The position numbers were made by a program, and so were the translations under genes. From Sipunculus nudus (taxonomy: Eukaryota; Annelida; Sipuncula; Golfingiida; Sipunculidae): a stretch of DNA of 64,000 nucleotides. Of the stretch, positions 35,441-48,653 are shown piece after piece; position 1 is the first letter of the stretch; the number at the start of each line of letters is the position of its first letter. The notes under the pieces are model-generated. The model did no database searches. It saw only the letters and a program-made list of their open reading frames with translations, and had not been told where the DNA came from. The stretch is from assembly GCA_026874595.1 (NCBI GenBank), contig CM049307.1:95640330-95704329 (forward strand), written 5' to 3'.

Positions 35441-38320
35441 GTTACACCTGTCAGTTTGATATAATGTATGTCCCAGGCATGTACCTTTTGACAATTGCTA
35501 AGAATTACACAAAACCTGTCGATATATATTCATCAATAGTGCTTTTTAATGCTGTCTCTAAGGCAATCCAATCATATGCCCATTTCAGGACCCATGATAC
35601 ATTAGTCTTGTGCTTTTGACTTCAGTGTGCGGATACAAGTTTGCAACACACCATATTACTTATTGGGGTTACACCAGTATCATGCAATCTGCAAGAATCA
35701 TTATGTTATATAAAAAATAGTTCATGTTTTCATAAAGTAATCGTATGTCTTGGGATAAATGTTTGTACATAGGTTTAGTTAACCTGTCAGCTTATGCAAT
35801 GGAACAGTGTCTATCCATGGCATAAATTGATCAGACCATCTCATAAACCGTCAGAGCCAGCGGCTACATATATTTTGAGTGGAACAGTCACATGTGATCC
35901 TTTGTTTTATTGAGCTTATTTTGGCACCATCTGCATTTATCACAAGTTTATTTGCATGGTTATATTTCTGTTATTTTGCCAGAGTTACAGCAATTTCAAC
36001 TTATTCATTTGGTAAAATAAGCATACTCTTAGTACAATATATATGTTACAGCAACCATTTTATCACAGGTATTCTAAATTGAGGTTTTGTGGTGCCATGG
36101 GTTTGATATTTTAGGTGGGAGGATTGATAGTTGTTTTAGCCTCTTTCACCCAATATCTTTCATGTTTAAATTATCAAACGCAGTTGTTTCACCAGTATGA
36201 CCCAGGTTATATTTTTCACAATTGTATGACGATATATCATGTTATCATTTTTTTAATTTTGGTTGAGTCATGCAGAGTATAAATTCATCATGCAGCCACC
36301 TAAACTTCATCACAGTACGTGTGCCTACTTATTTATCAGCAGTGATTCGACATAGCAGCCTATAGTTACGCATACATCTTATACAGGTTTGTGATATACA
36401 ACACCGGTGCCGCCCCCTACTTTGGCTCTTGTATTGACTGCATCTGTGGTTATAGGTAAATCATGCCTTGAGTCAAATTGAGAAGATAAACCCTGAACAC
36501 ATCTCCCGGCTAATTAGTCATGGTAAACGACTATCGAGCACCAACAACCCATCTATGGAAAGCGCCTTGTATTACCGGTTGTATTAGTATTATAGATAAG
36601 TGTACTATCCATGTAAAATAAAGAAAAGTTTATATTAAAATGAATAAGTTTAGAATGTAATGAGTAAATCGTGAGTTGTCACTGCTGCCTAAAATAAACA
36701 CAATATTCAGGCAGCTTTTTGAGCTCATCATCTGTGAGTGTGAGTTATGCTAACATGTACAAACCCTACAACAATTCTATAATCGCTATATAAAAAGTGC
36801 CAGATTCAGAATTTCAGGAATTGACTGAACACTAGGAAGGCCACCCGAACCTGTCCGCCAGATGAGCAAATCTAGCCAAAAAATATAAAAGAATTTGGCA
36901 TTACCAGCAATTTAGCATTGCAGGTAAAGTGTTCCGGCCTGATACATGTTGTATAACCGACAAATACTATTGATGCAACAATAAAATCCTTAAATGAATT
37001 GTTAGACTAAAGAAGTGAGTTTCTTTTTAATTTCTCAGCAAAAGATTAGTTCACTTTAAATCACACATGCCTGTTGCTTGCTGGCATTCGCAGCCGAGTG
37101 GGTTCACTATATACTCACAGGAGGTGTGTTTACAACCTATGTTCTTATTATTGATGTAATTATTATTCCTGTACTGTTATGAAACAATGGTGAAGTCAAG
37201 AGTAGCCTCCTCCTTTTCATTCTACATGTCACTGATTTTCTCACATTCTGGATCACATGACTTTTGGCACCCTTACCTTATTTTATCATTATCTTGATTT
37301 TTTATATATCTTGTTTTCGACAGTATACATGTTATAATATATTGTGACAAATTGTCCATAAAGTGGTGTATTGCTATAATGGTGTGCATGTGCATCATAT
37401 AAGGAATTTCTTACTTCAGAAGAGTAAACAGTGTGCACTTTTTTAATTATTAATTCCAGAATTAAATTAAAGCTGAGATAGTAATTAGCATGATGAAATT
37501 GTTTATCTCTCATGCAATCAATAGTGTGTACATACTTGATTTGCAATGGGGCTTTTTTATATCAAATTACTCAATGGTCTTTTGTATTGAAATAAATTAA
37601 GCATATACTAAAATCTCTTATGTCCAATTTATTTGTAATAGTCATGCAAGGAAAAATCTTGATGTTGCCATGTTTTGACATTTTTTTTTTATTTTATGTA
37701 AAATGATATGATTCCAAACTAAAAAAAAATATACTCTAGGTAAATTATGATGCAACTTTCAATTCAGATATTTTTACTGGTCATATATTTTCAATTTTTT
37801 TATTACAAATTAATAAAAATTTGTATATTATAATAAATGAATCTGATAAATAGTATTCATGTAAAAAATGGATATGCTAAAAAATAGGGTTTCATATAAA
37901 CGTAAATGTATTAATCCTCTGAAAGAGACCTAGAGGTAACAGCTTATTCTGTCCACTTGCCTGTCCATTCTTTGAATATTTCATATGCATCTCAGTATCT
38001 CAAAACTTTGACTGTATTTCTCCATGACAGTCTTTTCAGATTATTAGTTTTGAAATCACATATTTAGAACTTTACCGTAACCAAGTATGAGGGCCATTTC
38101 CAATTAAGCTTCTCATATGCTTATACATACGAAAAATAATTTTGCATTATTTGCATCTGCTAATATTTATCAAACTTCACCTGAGCGCAAAGACTCATGA
38201 GACCCTTGTTCTATATTCACATCGCGAAAACAGGACCCTCGTGAAACACTGATGCAGTGAATATCCCCTACATGCTACAATATGATCACTTTGACAATAA
38301 TTATCATTAAATGATGTTAA
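35441..38320. other. Intergenic, no gene recognised
   Basis: AT-rich DNA without a supported exon on either strand. It lies upstream of the unrecognised minus-strand locus and may hide its 5' exons. Confidence 0.35.
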
Positions 38321-38449
38321 TTTAACAGTTTCCACCAAAAAAAATTAAAAACATACCATGTAATGAAGTAACTGGTATCTCTCTCACTCTCAGAGGCCTC
38401 AGCGGTACACTGGCCCGGTACCGTTCTGTAGGTACGCTTGCACCGGAAG

Positions 38450-38605
38450 TTGGATTATCCCGGCAGATTCCGATTTTGCAAAAGTTGGGGGTTTCGTCAG
38501 AAAAGCAGACGTGGAAACATTGCAGCGCCTTTATGAACCTAGTTATCGTTTCAGTAGGTGTACCAACCCATTTTCTCTCTAGCGAACAAGACTTTTGGTA
38601 AAAGC
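38450..38605 (-). repeat. Inverted partner of 31125-31290, exon-like
   Basis: The minus strand stays open from 38636 to 38322 (SCSLERKWVGTPTETITRFI ... CFSDETPNFCKIGIC) and ends at a good donor, ATG|GTATGT. It could be an upstream exon of the locus at 33-35 kb or a piece of a mobile element. Confidence 0.4.
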
Positions 38606-38802
38606 TTGATATAAAAAGCTCGCTAGATGGGGTCACGCGTTAGTACTAATAAATTTCACAAGATGGCACTACAATCACTACAATGTGTGAAACTTCAGTT
38701 GCAACGAAATGTGTAAATTACGTGTTTCCACAATTATTATTAAATGCTCCATACCATGTTTAGCACTTTGAAATGATCAGTTGTACAAACAAATTCATAA
38801 TA

Positions 38803-38860
<58 letters not shown>

Positions 38861-38863
<3 letters not shown>

Positions 38864-39805
38864 TAGAACGCCTGTATTACGGTCACCATCGGGACCGGAT
38901 GAAAGTGGCCTTAATACAGGAGTGGCCGTTATACAGGACTTGACCAGGAAAAGGGGGTTAAAATGTAACACGAAACCAAGTTCAAATCTTTATTACAATC
39001 GACAAAATAAACGTATATACAGAGTATTAGTATAATTATTGATAAAAAATAAAATATTTACAATCAAATCAACCCTATTTTTAACAATTGCCATCAATAT
39101 ATACAAATACAGTGTTTGTTATTAAATTACAAACAGATTGTATAACCATAATATTTGTACAAATTTGTTGAACCACTGCCAATTGACATCGTTCAGTTTA
39201 TCATTCCCTGTAGATACACAGTCTTTATCTACTGGCATTTGCGTTTTCTTCATATTGTTCCATGATCTCTCGCTTCCTCTTAATTATGTTTTAAACTTGA
39301 GTTCGGCCGACACCATAGATTTCTGCTAGCTGTCGGCTTTCTCCCGACACTCTTCCTGATCAGATCTACCTTTTCTTTGATAGAAAATGTCTTTTCTAGG
39401 TCGCCATTATGGTCAAAGTGCCTTACTATTGTGCATACTAATGAGGCTGTGTGGGGGTAGTGCGACGCTGGTTACGTACCAAATTACTCAGTCACGATCG
39501 AGTGGTTACCTTTATCTAGGCACTCAATTGTGGACAGCGGACAATTGTGTAATGATACTGTGGTCAGAAGTGGCCGCTCGATTTGTTGAGCCCATGTCAC
39601 GGAGTCACTGCCCCTGGCCGTAATTGAGGCGTTTCCCTGCCTGCGGGACCGAGAAACCTGGCCGTAATACGGAATAGAGGAGTGACCGTTATTGACAACA
39701 AAATGATTATAAAATATAACGGTCGAAAATTCGGGACCGGAAAATCTGACCGTTATTGACGTATTGACCGTTATTGAGGCGTGGCTGTTACCAGGCGTTC
39801 TACTG
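38861..39805. mobile_element. Non-autonomous pogo/Tigger-like element in (TA)n
   Basis: A 945-bp element with terminal inverted repeats CAGTAGAACGCCTG...ACGGTCACC and, on the other strand, CAGTAGAACGCCTGG...ACAGCCACG. It is flanked on both sides by TA and by long (TA)n tracts. Sub-terminal 'CCGTTATT' units recur. No transposase ORF is visible. Confidence 0.65.
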
Positions 39806-39814
39806 TATATATAT

Positions 39815-39885
<71 letters not shown>
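39806..39885. repeat. Long (TA)n microsatellite
   Basis: About 80 bp of nearly pure TA repeat next to the pogo-like element, probably continuous with the (TA)n at 38804-38860 before insertion. Confidence 0.9.
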
Positions 39886-39888
<3 letters not shown>

Positions 39889-40326
39889 TATACATATATT
39901 TATAATATTTATATTTTTTGTATTTATGAACAATTAGTCCTTTCACTGTATCTTAAATATGCATAATGTTCGTATGCTTTATCATTTTGTGTAATATTGT
40001 ATTTTATTGTATAATGACAGGGCACTGCGAAAGAACAGTTTATAACACTAAACTGGTTACCCTGTATAAATATTTTGAATAAATAAATGAATGAAGTAGT
40101 ATTTATATTCAGGCCATGACTTAAATGAGTTCTTTTACTATATTTAGACGCAACAAAACGACAAACTTAACCAAACACTGAGGGTTGATCATGAATTTTC
40201 AATAATACCCTCTGTGTTTTAATAAAATATCTCTTAAATTCCTTTATGCTACTTTCTTAGGAGTGAGTTCCTAACTTAAAGGGTCTCTGTAAACTATTGA
40301 CATTTAAATTCAAATATGATATAACT

Positions 40327-40332
40327 TTATTC
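40327..40332 (-). terminator. Polyadenylation signal of lipocalin D
   Basis: AATAAA on the minus strand, about 52 bp after the stop codon of lipocalin D. The preceding 3' UTR words resemble those behind lipocalin C. Confidence 0.6.
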
Positions 40333-40383
40333 GAATGAATGGTACAAAATGACAGCGAATTGGAATCTTCGGTGAATTGGAAT

Positions 40384-43300
40384 CTATGGAAATTGGGCGT
40401 ACTGACAGTTGAGTTCTGGATCGTGTCTCATCCTGATGGGTTCCTGCCAGTAACCAGTGAAACCCTTCTCCTCAAGGAACTGCAAGACCTCCGCCTCGTA
40501 ATTTGCCCGGAACCGGGCTACGTCACGTGCCAACACGTATAGAAAGTCAGAACCGGAAGTGGTGACGACGCTGTAATCGTATTGGTCCTCATCAGTCACG
40601 GGACCAAGTTTAATCACCCAATCTAAATAATAACATAAAAAAGAATGATGAAATCAGTAAAAGATCGTAACTTTTCAAATATATTTTTATTTTTCAGCTC
40701 GACGGATATGGATTTATTACTTTTGACACTGCTTATATCTTGTTTATCTGAACCATTGTGTAAATGTTGAAAACAAAAATGTTTTTAAAAAATTAACAAA
40801 TAATGATTGATACATACCTCCTAGACATTTTATAATCTGCTTAGTTTACGTTGAGCATCGGAAGGCACAGCCTTCAACTGCGGAAAATACACACTTCAGG
40901 GTAAAAACGCTAGCTGAAACCGTCCCATTACAAACCCACCAATTTCATTTTAAAGGTACATCCTCAGGACTAACATTATTTAAACAAAAATATGGTACAC
41001 CATGGAATTTCATATGGTTCAAAGAATTGTCTCATAATTATTTTCTCATAATTTTTAAAGTATGGAACAAACAAATAAGACATATTCTGAGCACCCAGTA
41101 ACGTCGAGCATTTTTTTTTCAGTAGCAGATATTATTATAATGTAATTTAAAGTGAGAAAGAGGCATTTATATAAAACTGTTATTATTCTCAATTTTCACA
41201 TGAACGAAGCATGGTTAATGAGCAAACACACTCTAAGGTCATTTTCGTTCAGTGTAAAATGAGCCCACAGACCGGCTTCTGTGGTTCAGGGGTAGCGAGC
41301 AGGATTCCATGCCGGGGGATCGTGAGTTCAAATCTCAGCCAAGGCGGTGAGATTTTCAGGGTCGGCCCAACCCAGGGTGAGCGCTCTGCTGGCTTAATGG
41401 GAAGGCTGTGCCTAACAGTCATGTTTCACTCACAAACGAGTGCGTCTTTGGGGGGTCCTCTGTTTATGACACATTAATGGGGATAAAAACACAAAGAACC
41501 CGTAGTTGCAGTAGACACCGGGCCTAGGTGACACCAGGATACAAATTTAATATGATAGGAAGGATGGCTTGCGCCCTGTCACGTAGTCCCAAACCAAAAT
41601 GGAACTCTGCAGATGTACATACTTAGACAAGAGAGCATAACAAATGGTGGCAGTTATCTCCACCAAAAAAAATCTTTAAAAAAAACGAGCCCACAGGGAT
41701 AACATAACAACAAGTGACCCAGGGGTCATGACGCTCAGCTGACCAGGAAGACATTGACAAAAGTAATTTTATCATCTGAATGTCAAATTTGAATGAAATA
41801 CTTTTTCCAAACTTGACCTTTTGTATAAAATCATCAAATATTCATTGGGGTACTATGGAGCTCTGTAGCATGAAGGATATGGGTAACAGACACCTATTTT
41901 CAAGGTTTACAAGATGACTTTTCAGGGGTCTCCCAGCATGTCAAAAAATAAAATTCTAGGTCCAGTTATTATGATTTGTGCCCTGTTAACAGATGACCAA
42001 ATGTTTATTCTGGGGGGTATTTCAAAGCCGCATAGGATGAAGGATATGGGTAACAGAGATGTAATTTCAGGTGCACAAGGAGACTTTTCAGGGGCCTCCC
42101 AGCATATCAAGATAGGAGATTCTAGGTCAAGTCATTATAATTTGTGCTCTGTTAACAGATGACCAAATCTTTACTCTGGGGAGTACTTCGGAGCCCCAGA
42201 GCATGAAGGATATGGGTAACAGAGACCTAATTTCAGGTTTCCAAGATGTTTCATGGACCTCCCTGCATGTTAAGAAAGAAGATTCTAGGTCAAGTCATTA
42301 TGATTTGTGGCCTGTTAACAGATGACCAAATGTTTAAAGGTCTCAAAAATCAAGAAAAAAATTCTTAAAAAATCATGATACAGGTGGCACCACCAGTCTA
42401 CAGAAACTGATGAAACAAGCCATTATCTATACAAATGTAGACAATCATGGTGATCAATGCATTAGTTATTGTATCAATTTTTGCATTATTCTGGGAGGAA
42501 CATCCGAGCCTCATAGCTGAAAGGATATCAGTAACAGAGACCTTGTATCAGGTTTTCATATAGACTTTTTATGACCGTCCTTGCATGTCACGACAGAAGA
42601 TTCTAGGTCCAGTTGATATGATTTGTGCCCTGTTAACAGATGACCAAATCTTAAAAGGTTTCAAAAATAGAGAAAAAAAACTTTAAAAATAGAAAAAATA
42701 CAGGTGGCGCCACCAGAATGCAGAAACTGATGAAACATTTCATGATCAATATCCATGCAAAGAATCATGGTGATCAATATAATAATTGTTCAGATACTTG
42801 AGCTTTTGTATCAAATTTTCCATTATTCGCGGGGGTACTTCAGAGCCCCAAAGCTCAGAGGTTAAGGGTAACAGAGACCTAATTTCAAGTTTTTAAGGAG
42901 ACTTTTCATGGGCCTCTCAGCATGTCAAGAGAGAAGATTCTAGGTCCAGTTGTTACGATTTGTGCCATGTTAACAGATGACCGCATCTTATGAGGTCTCA
43001 AAAATAGAGAAAAAAATTCGTAAAAATAAAAAAAAATACAGGTGGCGCCACCATACTGCAGAAACTGATGACACATTCCATGATCAATATCCATGCAAAG
43101 AATCATGGTGATCACTGCAATAGTTGTTTAGATACTTGAGCTTTTGTATCAAATTTTCTATTATTCTGGGGGGTACTTCGGAGCCCCATAGCTCAAAGGT
43201 TATGGGTTACAGAGACCTAGTTTCAGGTTTCCAAAGAGACTTTTTATGGGCCTCCCTGCATGTCAAGAGAGAAGATTCTAGGTGTAGTCGTTACGATTTG

Positions 43301-46300
43301 TGCCCTGTTAACAGATGGCCACATCTTCAAAGGTCTTGAAAAAAGAGAAAAAAAATTCGTAAAAATTTGAAAAAAATACAGGTTGTGCCACCATTCTGCA
43401 GGAACTGATGGAACACCTCTTGATCAATAGTTCTGCCACAAATCATGACCATCAGTGAAGTAGTAATTGAGATATTGAAGTTTTTGTATGAAATTTTTGA
43501 CTACTCTGGGGGGTACTTTGGGGTCCCATAGCTAGAAGGATATGGGTAACAGAGACCTAATTTCTGGTTTCCATGGAGACTTTTCATAGGTCTCTCAGTG
43601 TATTGAGAATGAAGATTCTAGGTCCAGTCGTTACGATTTGTGCCATGCTAACAGATGACAGCATCCTTAAAGGTCTCAAAAATAGAGGAAGAAATCGTAA
43701 AAAAATCAAACAATATAAGTGGCGCCACCAGTCTACAAGAACTGATGGAACATCTCACGATCAATATGTATGCCAAAAATCATGACCATCAGTCAAGTAG
43801 TTAATGAGATATTGAAGTTTTTGTATGAAATTTTTTTACTTTTCTGGGGGGTAGTTTGGGGCCCCATAGCTGGAAGGATATGGGTAACAGAGACCTAATT
43901 TCTGGTTTCCATGGAGACTTTTCATAGGTCTCAGTGTGTCAAGAATGAAGATTCTAAGTCCAGTCGTTACGATTTGTGCCTTGTTAACAGATGTTCACAT
44001 TTTTAAAGGTCTCAAAAATAGAGAAAAAAATTCGTAAAAAATCGAAAAATACAGGTGGCGCCACCAGTCTTCAGTAACTGATGGAACCTCTCATGATCAA
44101 TATGTATGCCAAAAATCATGACCTTCAGTCAAGTATTTAATGAGATATTGAAGTTTTTGTATGAAATTTTGGACTTTTCTGGGGGGTACTTTGGGGCCCC
44201 ATAGCTCAAAGGATATGGGTAACAGAGACCTAATTTCTGGTTTGTTTCCATGGAGACTTTTTATAGGTCTCTCAGTGTGTCGAGAATGAAGATTCTAAGT
44301 CTAGTCGTTACGATTTGTGCCTTGTTAACAGATGTTCACATTTTTGAAGGTCTCAAAAATAGAGAAAAAAATTTTTAAAAAATCGAAAAATACAGGTGGC
44401 GCCACCAGTCTTCAGTAACTGATGGAACCTCTCATGATCAATATGTATGCCAAAAATCATGACCATCAGTCAAGTAGTTAATGAGATATTGAAGTTTTTG
44501 TATGAAATTTTTTTACTTTTCTGGGGGGTAGTTTGGGGCCCCATAGCTGGAAGGATATGGGTAACAGAGACCTAATTTCTTGTTTCCATGGAGACTTTTC
44601 ATAGGTCTCTCAGTGTGTCAAGAATGAAGATTCTAAGTCCAGTCGTTACGATTTGTGCCTTGTTAACAGATGTTCACATTTTTAAAGGTCTCAAAAATGG
44701 AGAAAAAAATTTGTAAAAAATCGAAAAATACAGGTGGCGCCACCAGTCTTCAGTAACTGATGGAACCTCTCATGATCAATATGTATGCCAAAAATCATGA
44801 CCATCAGTCAAGTAGTTAATGAGATATTGAAGTTTTTGTATGAAATTTTGGACTTTTCTGGGGGGTACTTTGGGGCCCCATAGCTCAGAGGTTATGGGTA
44901 ACAGAGACCTAATTTCAGGTTTCCAAGGAGATTTTTCATGGTACTCCCTGGATGTCAAGTTAGAAGATTCCAGGTCCAGTGGTTACGATTTGTGCCTGGT
45001 TAACGGACAGACGGACAGACAGACAGACAGACGGACAGACGGACGACGGACAAAGAGTGATCGCTATAGCTCAGATGACTTTCAGTCAGCTGAGCTAAAA
45101 ACTAACTTTGGAAACTGCTTCAAGAAAATACACATGTTGTATATAGCATTTCCTCATATGTCGCGTATGTAGCATATATTATGCGAGTAAAATAACTTGT
45201 GTATTACCCATATCCTTCTACACTGGCCATGGAGTGCATACACATTCAGTGATTTTATCCATGCTCAGTTTACAGTTCAAAGTTAACTAAATATGTACAC
45301 GTTCGAAGCTTTGCTAGTAGATTTTATACAGTATGAGGATTGAGCCATAGACTGTATAGTTTCTACTGTTATTAGAATTCTGTACCGCATATGCAAGGGG
45401 CCTAACATATTATACGGTATAACAAATATATTACATGTGCCGAGGTAGGGGACTCCTTCCAAGTCCAGCACGTACTGTCCGGGCTCTGCCGTCCTGGAGG
45501 CGAATCCTCTGATCTCATCAACCGGTCCGTCACCAGTGTTGTTACGGGACCAGTTACGGACAGTTATGTGCGAGGAGTTGAAAGCAGCGTCTGGATGAAA
45601 ATGTATAATTATTTTCCTTTTATGGCATGTGAATCTTTTAATATCAATCAATTTTATAACTTTAAATATTTTTTGTTTTTAAACTGTTTTGTAAAAAATA
45701 GATGGGTATGTGATATCTTTGATGTATTTTGTTTATTTTTCATTCATGCTTTAATATTAACAATTAAATATTGTAGCCTTCCCAATGCTCCAAATACATC
45801 CACATGGTAAATGTTAGTTTACAGTTAATTTTTATTGTACAGTGAAACTCCTGGTTGCGGACAACTCAGTTAGGCGGACAACTCACTAATGCGGACACTT
45901 AATCTCAGTCCCTTCAACTTTGACTCTATATATGTTTAATGTTAACTCAGTAAAGCGGACAACTCTCTATCCCGGACAACGGACTTCTCTTCCTGTCCCG
46001 CCAGCATATCCAGTACATATTACGGCCCTCTAAAGCGGACAGACATCGCGAGTTCTATTTTTGTCCATATATTTGCCGGGAGAAGGCGCTCCTATGTCAT
46101 GACCTCGTATGACCTATTTTGGTGAAAGCGACAGCCCGGGGACAAGCGAAATTTAAAAAACAATTGGAACGTTATATGTAGATATACAGTATCGAAATGG
46201 TTATTTATTTCTATAAATGAGATTATAACACAATCATTATCAAATTATATTGGCCGGTTACTTAGGAAAGAATAAATTTTCAAACTGAAACGGCTTTTCA

Positions 46301-48580
46301 TTCGCCAAGACCCCCATCAAATACTGCCGTTCGTGCTTTGTGATCGGCGTCCGCCCCGGTTAGCCGTAATTTTGGTTTGTGACAGTTTGCACTTTGTTAT
46401 GCTGAAAGGGTGGTGAAGACTATCCTTTAACAAATAATCATGCTGTCCGGATGCTGTCAAAAATCTTCAATATGCCTAGTGTAACCATCCATGAACTGCC
46501 GCTTGCTTATAGGAGAAGAAGCATGGTACGTTGATGTGAAACTCCCAAGATTAGTTTGCAAGGCCTAGCTGATGTTTGTTTTTCTTTTTTCTTTTCTTTT
46601 AAAATAGTTGACCTCCCCACCAGAGCCCTTATGCCCGGCCTTTTGACCTAATTATTATAATGAGCCCCCAAAACGCTCCTACACAGAAGGCCTTCCTTGA
46701 GACAGCTTTTAACATGGCAATAATGACGTCACAAAGGTTGATGACGTAGACGTCGCATTGACTGATGTCATCGACTGGAATCGCTGCACTGATAAATACT
46801 TGCATCAATGTGAACCGTCTTACAATATTTTGGATTATTTGTCTCATACGAATTACGTGCCATGCAGGTAAGACATTATCATTCTTGCGGTAGTCAGAGG
46901 AATTGCCCCTGCACCCTTTTGCCTAGAACTTTTTATACTGTCTAATTTGTATAAAGAATATCCAGGAAAACATGCCGACAAGGGTACTGGTACAGACTAC
47001 ACGTGTTCTGTTTGCTAGAGGTCTCCCAAATTACACAGATTATGTTATAGTCAGGTGACTCACGATTTAGAGTAATATCGGCGACCTGATTGGCTGCATA
47101 AAACAGTTATTCTCATGATTATTCATTAAATGGATATGCTATTAAGGTCACGTAAAGTTAATGGTGAGGTCAATTATATTTTATAAATTGCAAGTACATA
47201 TTTAAGCTATTTTGAAAATGATTCAAATCAAAGTTTTGTAGCCTATTTCAAATTAGGCGTACATTTAATTAAAACAAAGGATATCAGAAACATTCAATGT
47301 TGACGCAATATGCCAAACTCCTCTAAACAGGATAACTCACTAATTAATACGGAGAAAATCCTCCAGTCCCTTGAGTGTCCGGCTTAGGGGAGATTCACAC
47401 TATACTATGTTTTTTTTTTTTATAAATAATATATAACTGATCGTTCTGTTCATTATAAAAAAAAATATATACTATGTGAACTCCGTGCAGATTACAGGCT
47501 AAATGATTCCCCGTGTATTGAGAAAAATCAGAACTTCAGATGTGGAAGCAACTAAAGGTTCTCTTCAATCCATCTAATTTTTAATCCTCATTTCCAAACT
47601 TTGTTTGAAATAAGTTGTTTATGAATCGTGAATACACTATATATGATATATGGCGTACTTAATTTCTAATTCTCTCGAATATCCTGTGATAGTAAGGCGA
47701 TGATAAGGCTGTCTGAATTTCCTCGAGGACAAAACTAACTTTAAAGGAATATAATAAGATATATGATGCCTCAACGAATTTTAACCAACTATGAATGCAA
47801 ATGGGTTACTCACATTGGGCCGTGCCGCATACGGCGGTTGAGTCGTATTGGAAAATGAAATTGCCTCTGTTTCCAAACATCTGAAAATGAAAAAAAAAGC
47901 ATATATATTGTTTAACTATGAGTCTTAATTTTAAATTCAAATACATAACTTTTAATGCAGCTGTTATACAATCAATCCAGGTGACGGATACATTAAAAAT
48001 CATATCAACTAAGCTGATAGTCATTGAATTCGTTTTGGCACCATGTATGCCAAGTTGACCAGTTGGCATGGCAACTGAACCCTTGTACGTTATTTATTAA
48101 CACTCTTCACAGTAAAACCATGCTTTTCTCTGTATAAGACGTTTAGGCTCGTTTATAATGCACAATGAATTATAGGGATTTTTTTCCCTTCAAATCAAGA
48201 TATTTCTAGGTATTTCTAAATCAATGTTAAGTGTATATCAGGAATCGAAATACATTTTATCAATGATTTGCAAGTTTTCATATTTTTGCATTTATCAGTG
48301 AATGTACACATACATTTTTTCAAAAACATGATACTAACAATACATATTAATCTTTATCTGACAGGATACACATGTTGATGCACATAAAAAGAATCCATAC
48401 CATACACCCTTGGAAAAATCTCAACTCCACTGTGTAAAATTAAGAGGATTTAAATATTCTTACCTGAAACCAGGGCCCGATATAGCGTTCCACGACCAGT
48501 TCCGGCACGGTGGGGATGGGATCCTGGCAAAGGGCCGGTGTGGCTAGAGCCAGGGCAAACGATAGTACTAAAAACCTCAT
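40384..48580 (-). CDS. Lipocalin D, apolipoprotein-D-like, secreted
   Basis: Four coding exons on the minus strand: 48580-48464, 47880-47814, 45590-45435 and 40622-40384. They give 192 codons plus TAG, all GT-AG. Residues 1-18 (MRFLVLSFALALATPALC) are a signal peptide. Then come YIGPWFQ, FIFQYDSTAVCG, YAAFNSSHITV, GTYWVIKLGP, YDYSVVTT and LNCQYAQFP. In the last exon it differs from lipocalin C at 11 of 78 residues, so C and D are close paralogues in opposite orientation. It shares C's sequons and the fused last exon. Introns are much larger than in C: intron 3 (4.8 kb) contains a SINE and a 338-bp satellite array, intron 2 a pogo-like element. Family role: extracellular carrier of small hydrophobic molecules. 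Confidence 0.9.
41268..41530 (+). mobile_element. tRNA-derived SINE, copy 1
   Basis: The head looks like a tRNA gene: an A-box-like GGTTCAGGGGTAGC and a B box GAGTTCAAATCTC, spaced as in Pol III promoters. The body continues GGTGAGATTTTCAGGGTCGG. A second copy with the same body lies reverse-complemented at about 49628-49868. It sits in lipocalin D intron 3. Confidence 0.65.
41840..45060 (+). repeat. Tandem satellite, ~338-bp unit
   Basis: The word TAACAGAGACCTA (or close variants) recurs at 41884, 42051, 42217, 42532, 42869, 43207, 43547, 43885, 44220, 44562 and 44899. Full spacings are 315-342 bp; the first two intervals are about 166 bp, shortened units. Most units carry the perfect palindrome GGTGGCGCCACC. 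The array ends in a run of ACGGACAG/ACAGACAG units (about 45003-45050) and then TCAGTCAGCTGAGCTAA. The whole array lies in lipocalin D intron 3. Confidence 0.9.
45840..47402. mobile_element. Decayed pogo/Tigger-like element
   Basis: The left end CAGTGAAACTCC with GCGGACAACTCA units, and the reverse complement of the right end (TAGTGTGAATCTCCCC, CCGGACACTCA), form imperfect terminal inverted repeats next to TA. The interior (about 1.5 kb) has no clear transposase. It lies in lipocalin D intron 2. Confidence 0.4.
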
Positions 48581-48653
48581 GGCTGAAAATCCACTGGTGT
48601 TAGACGGACAGAGAGGAGGAAGGTTGTGAATAAAATTATCGTGAGTTACATCT

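Noticed and set aside
38781-39966. ORFs with long Ile-Tyr runs
   Set aside because: They are translations of (TA)n microsatellites.
41914-45172. Several 60-110 codon ORFs in the satellite array
   Set aside because: They are repeated readings of the same 338-bp monomer, with changing frames and no domain.
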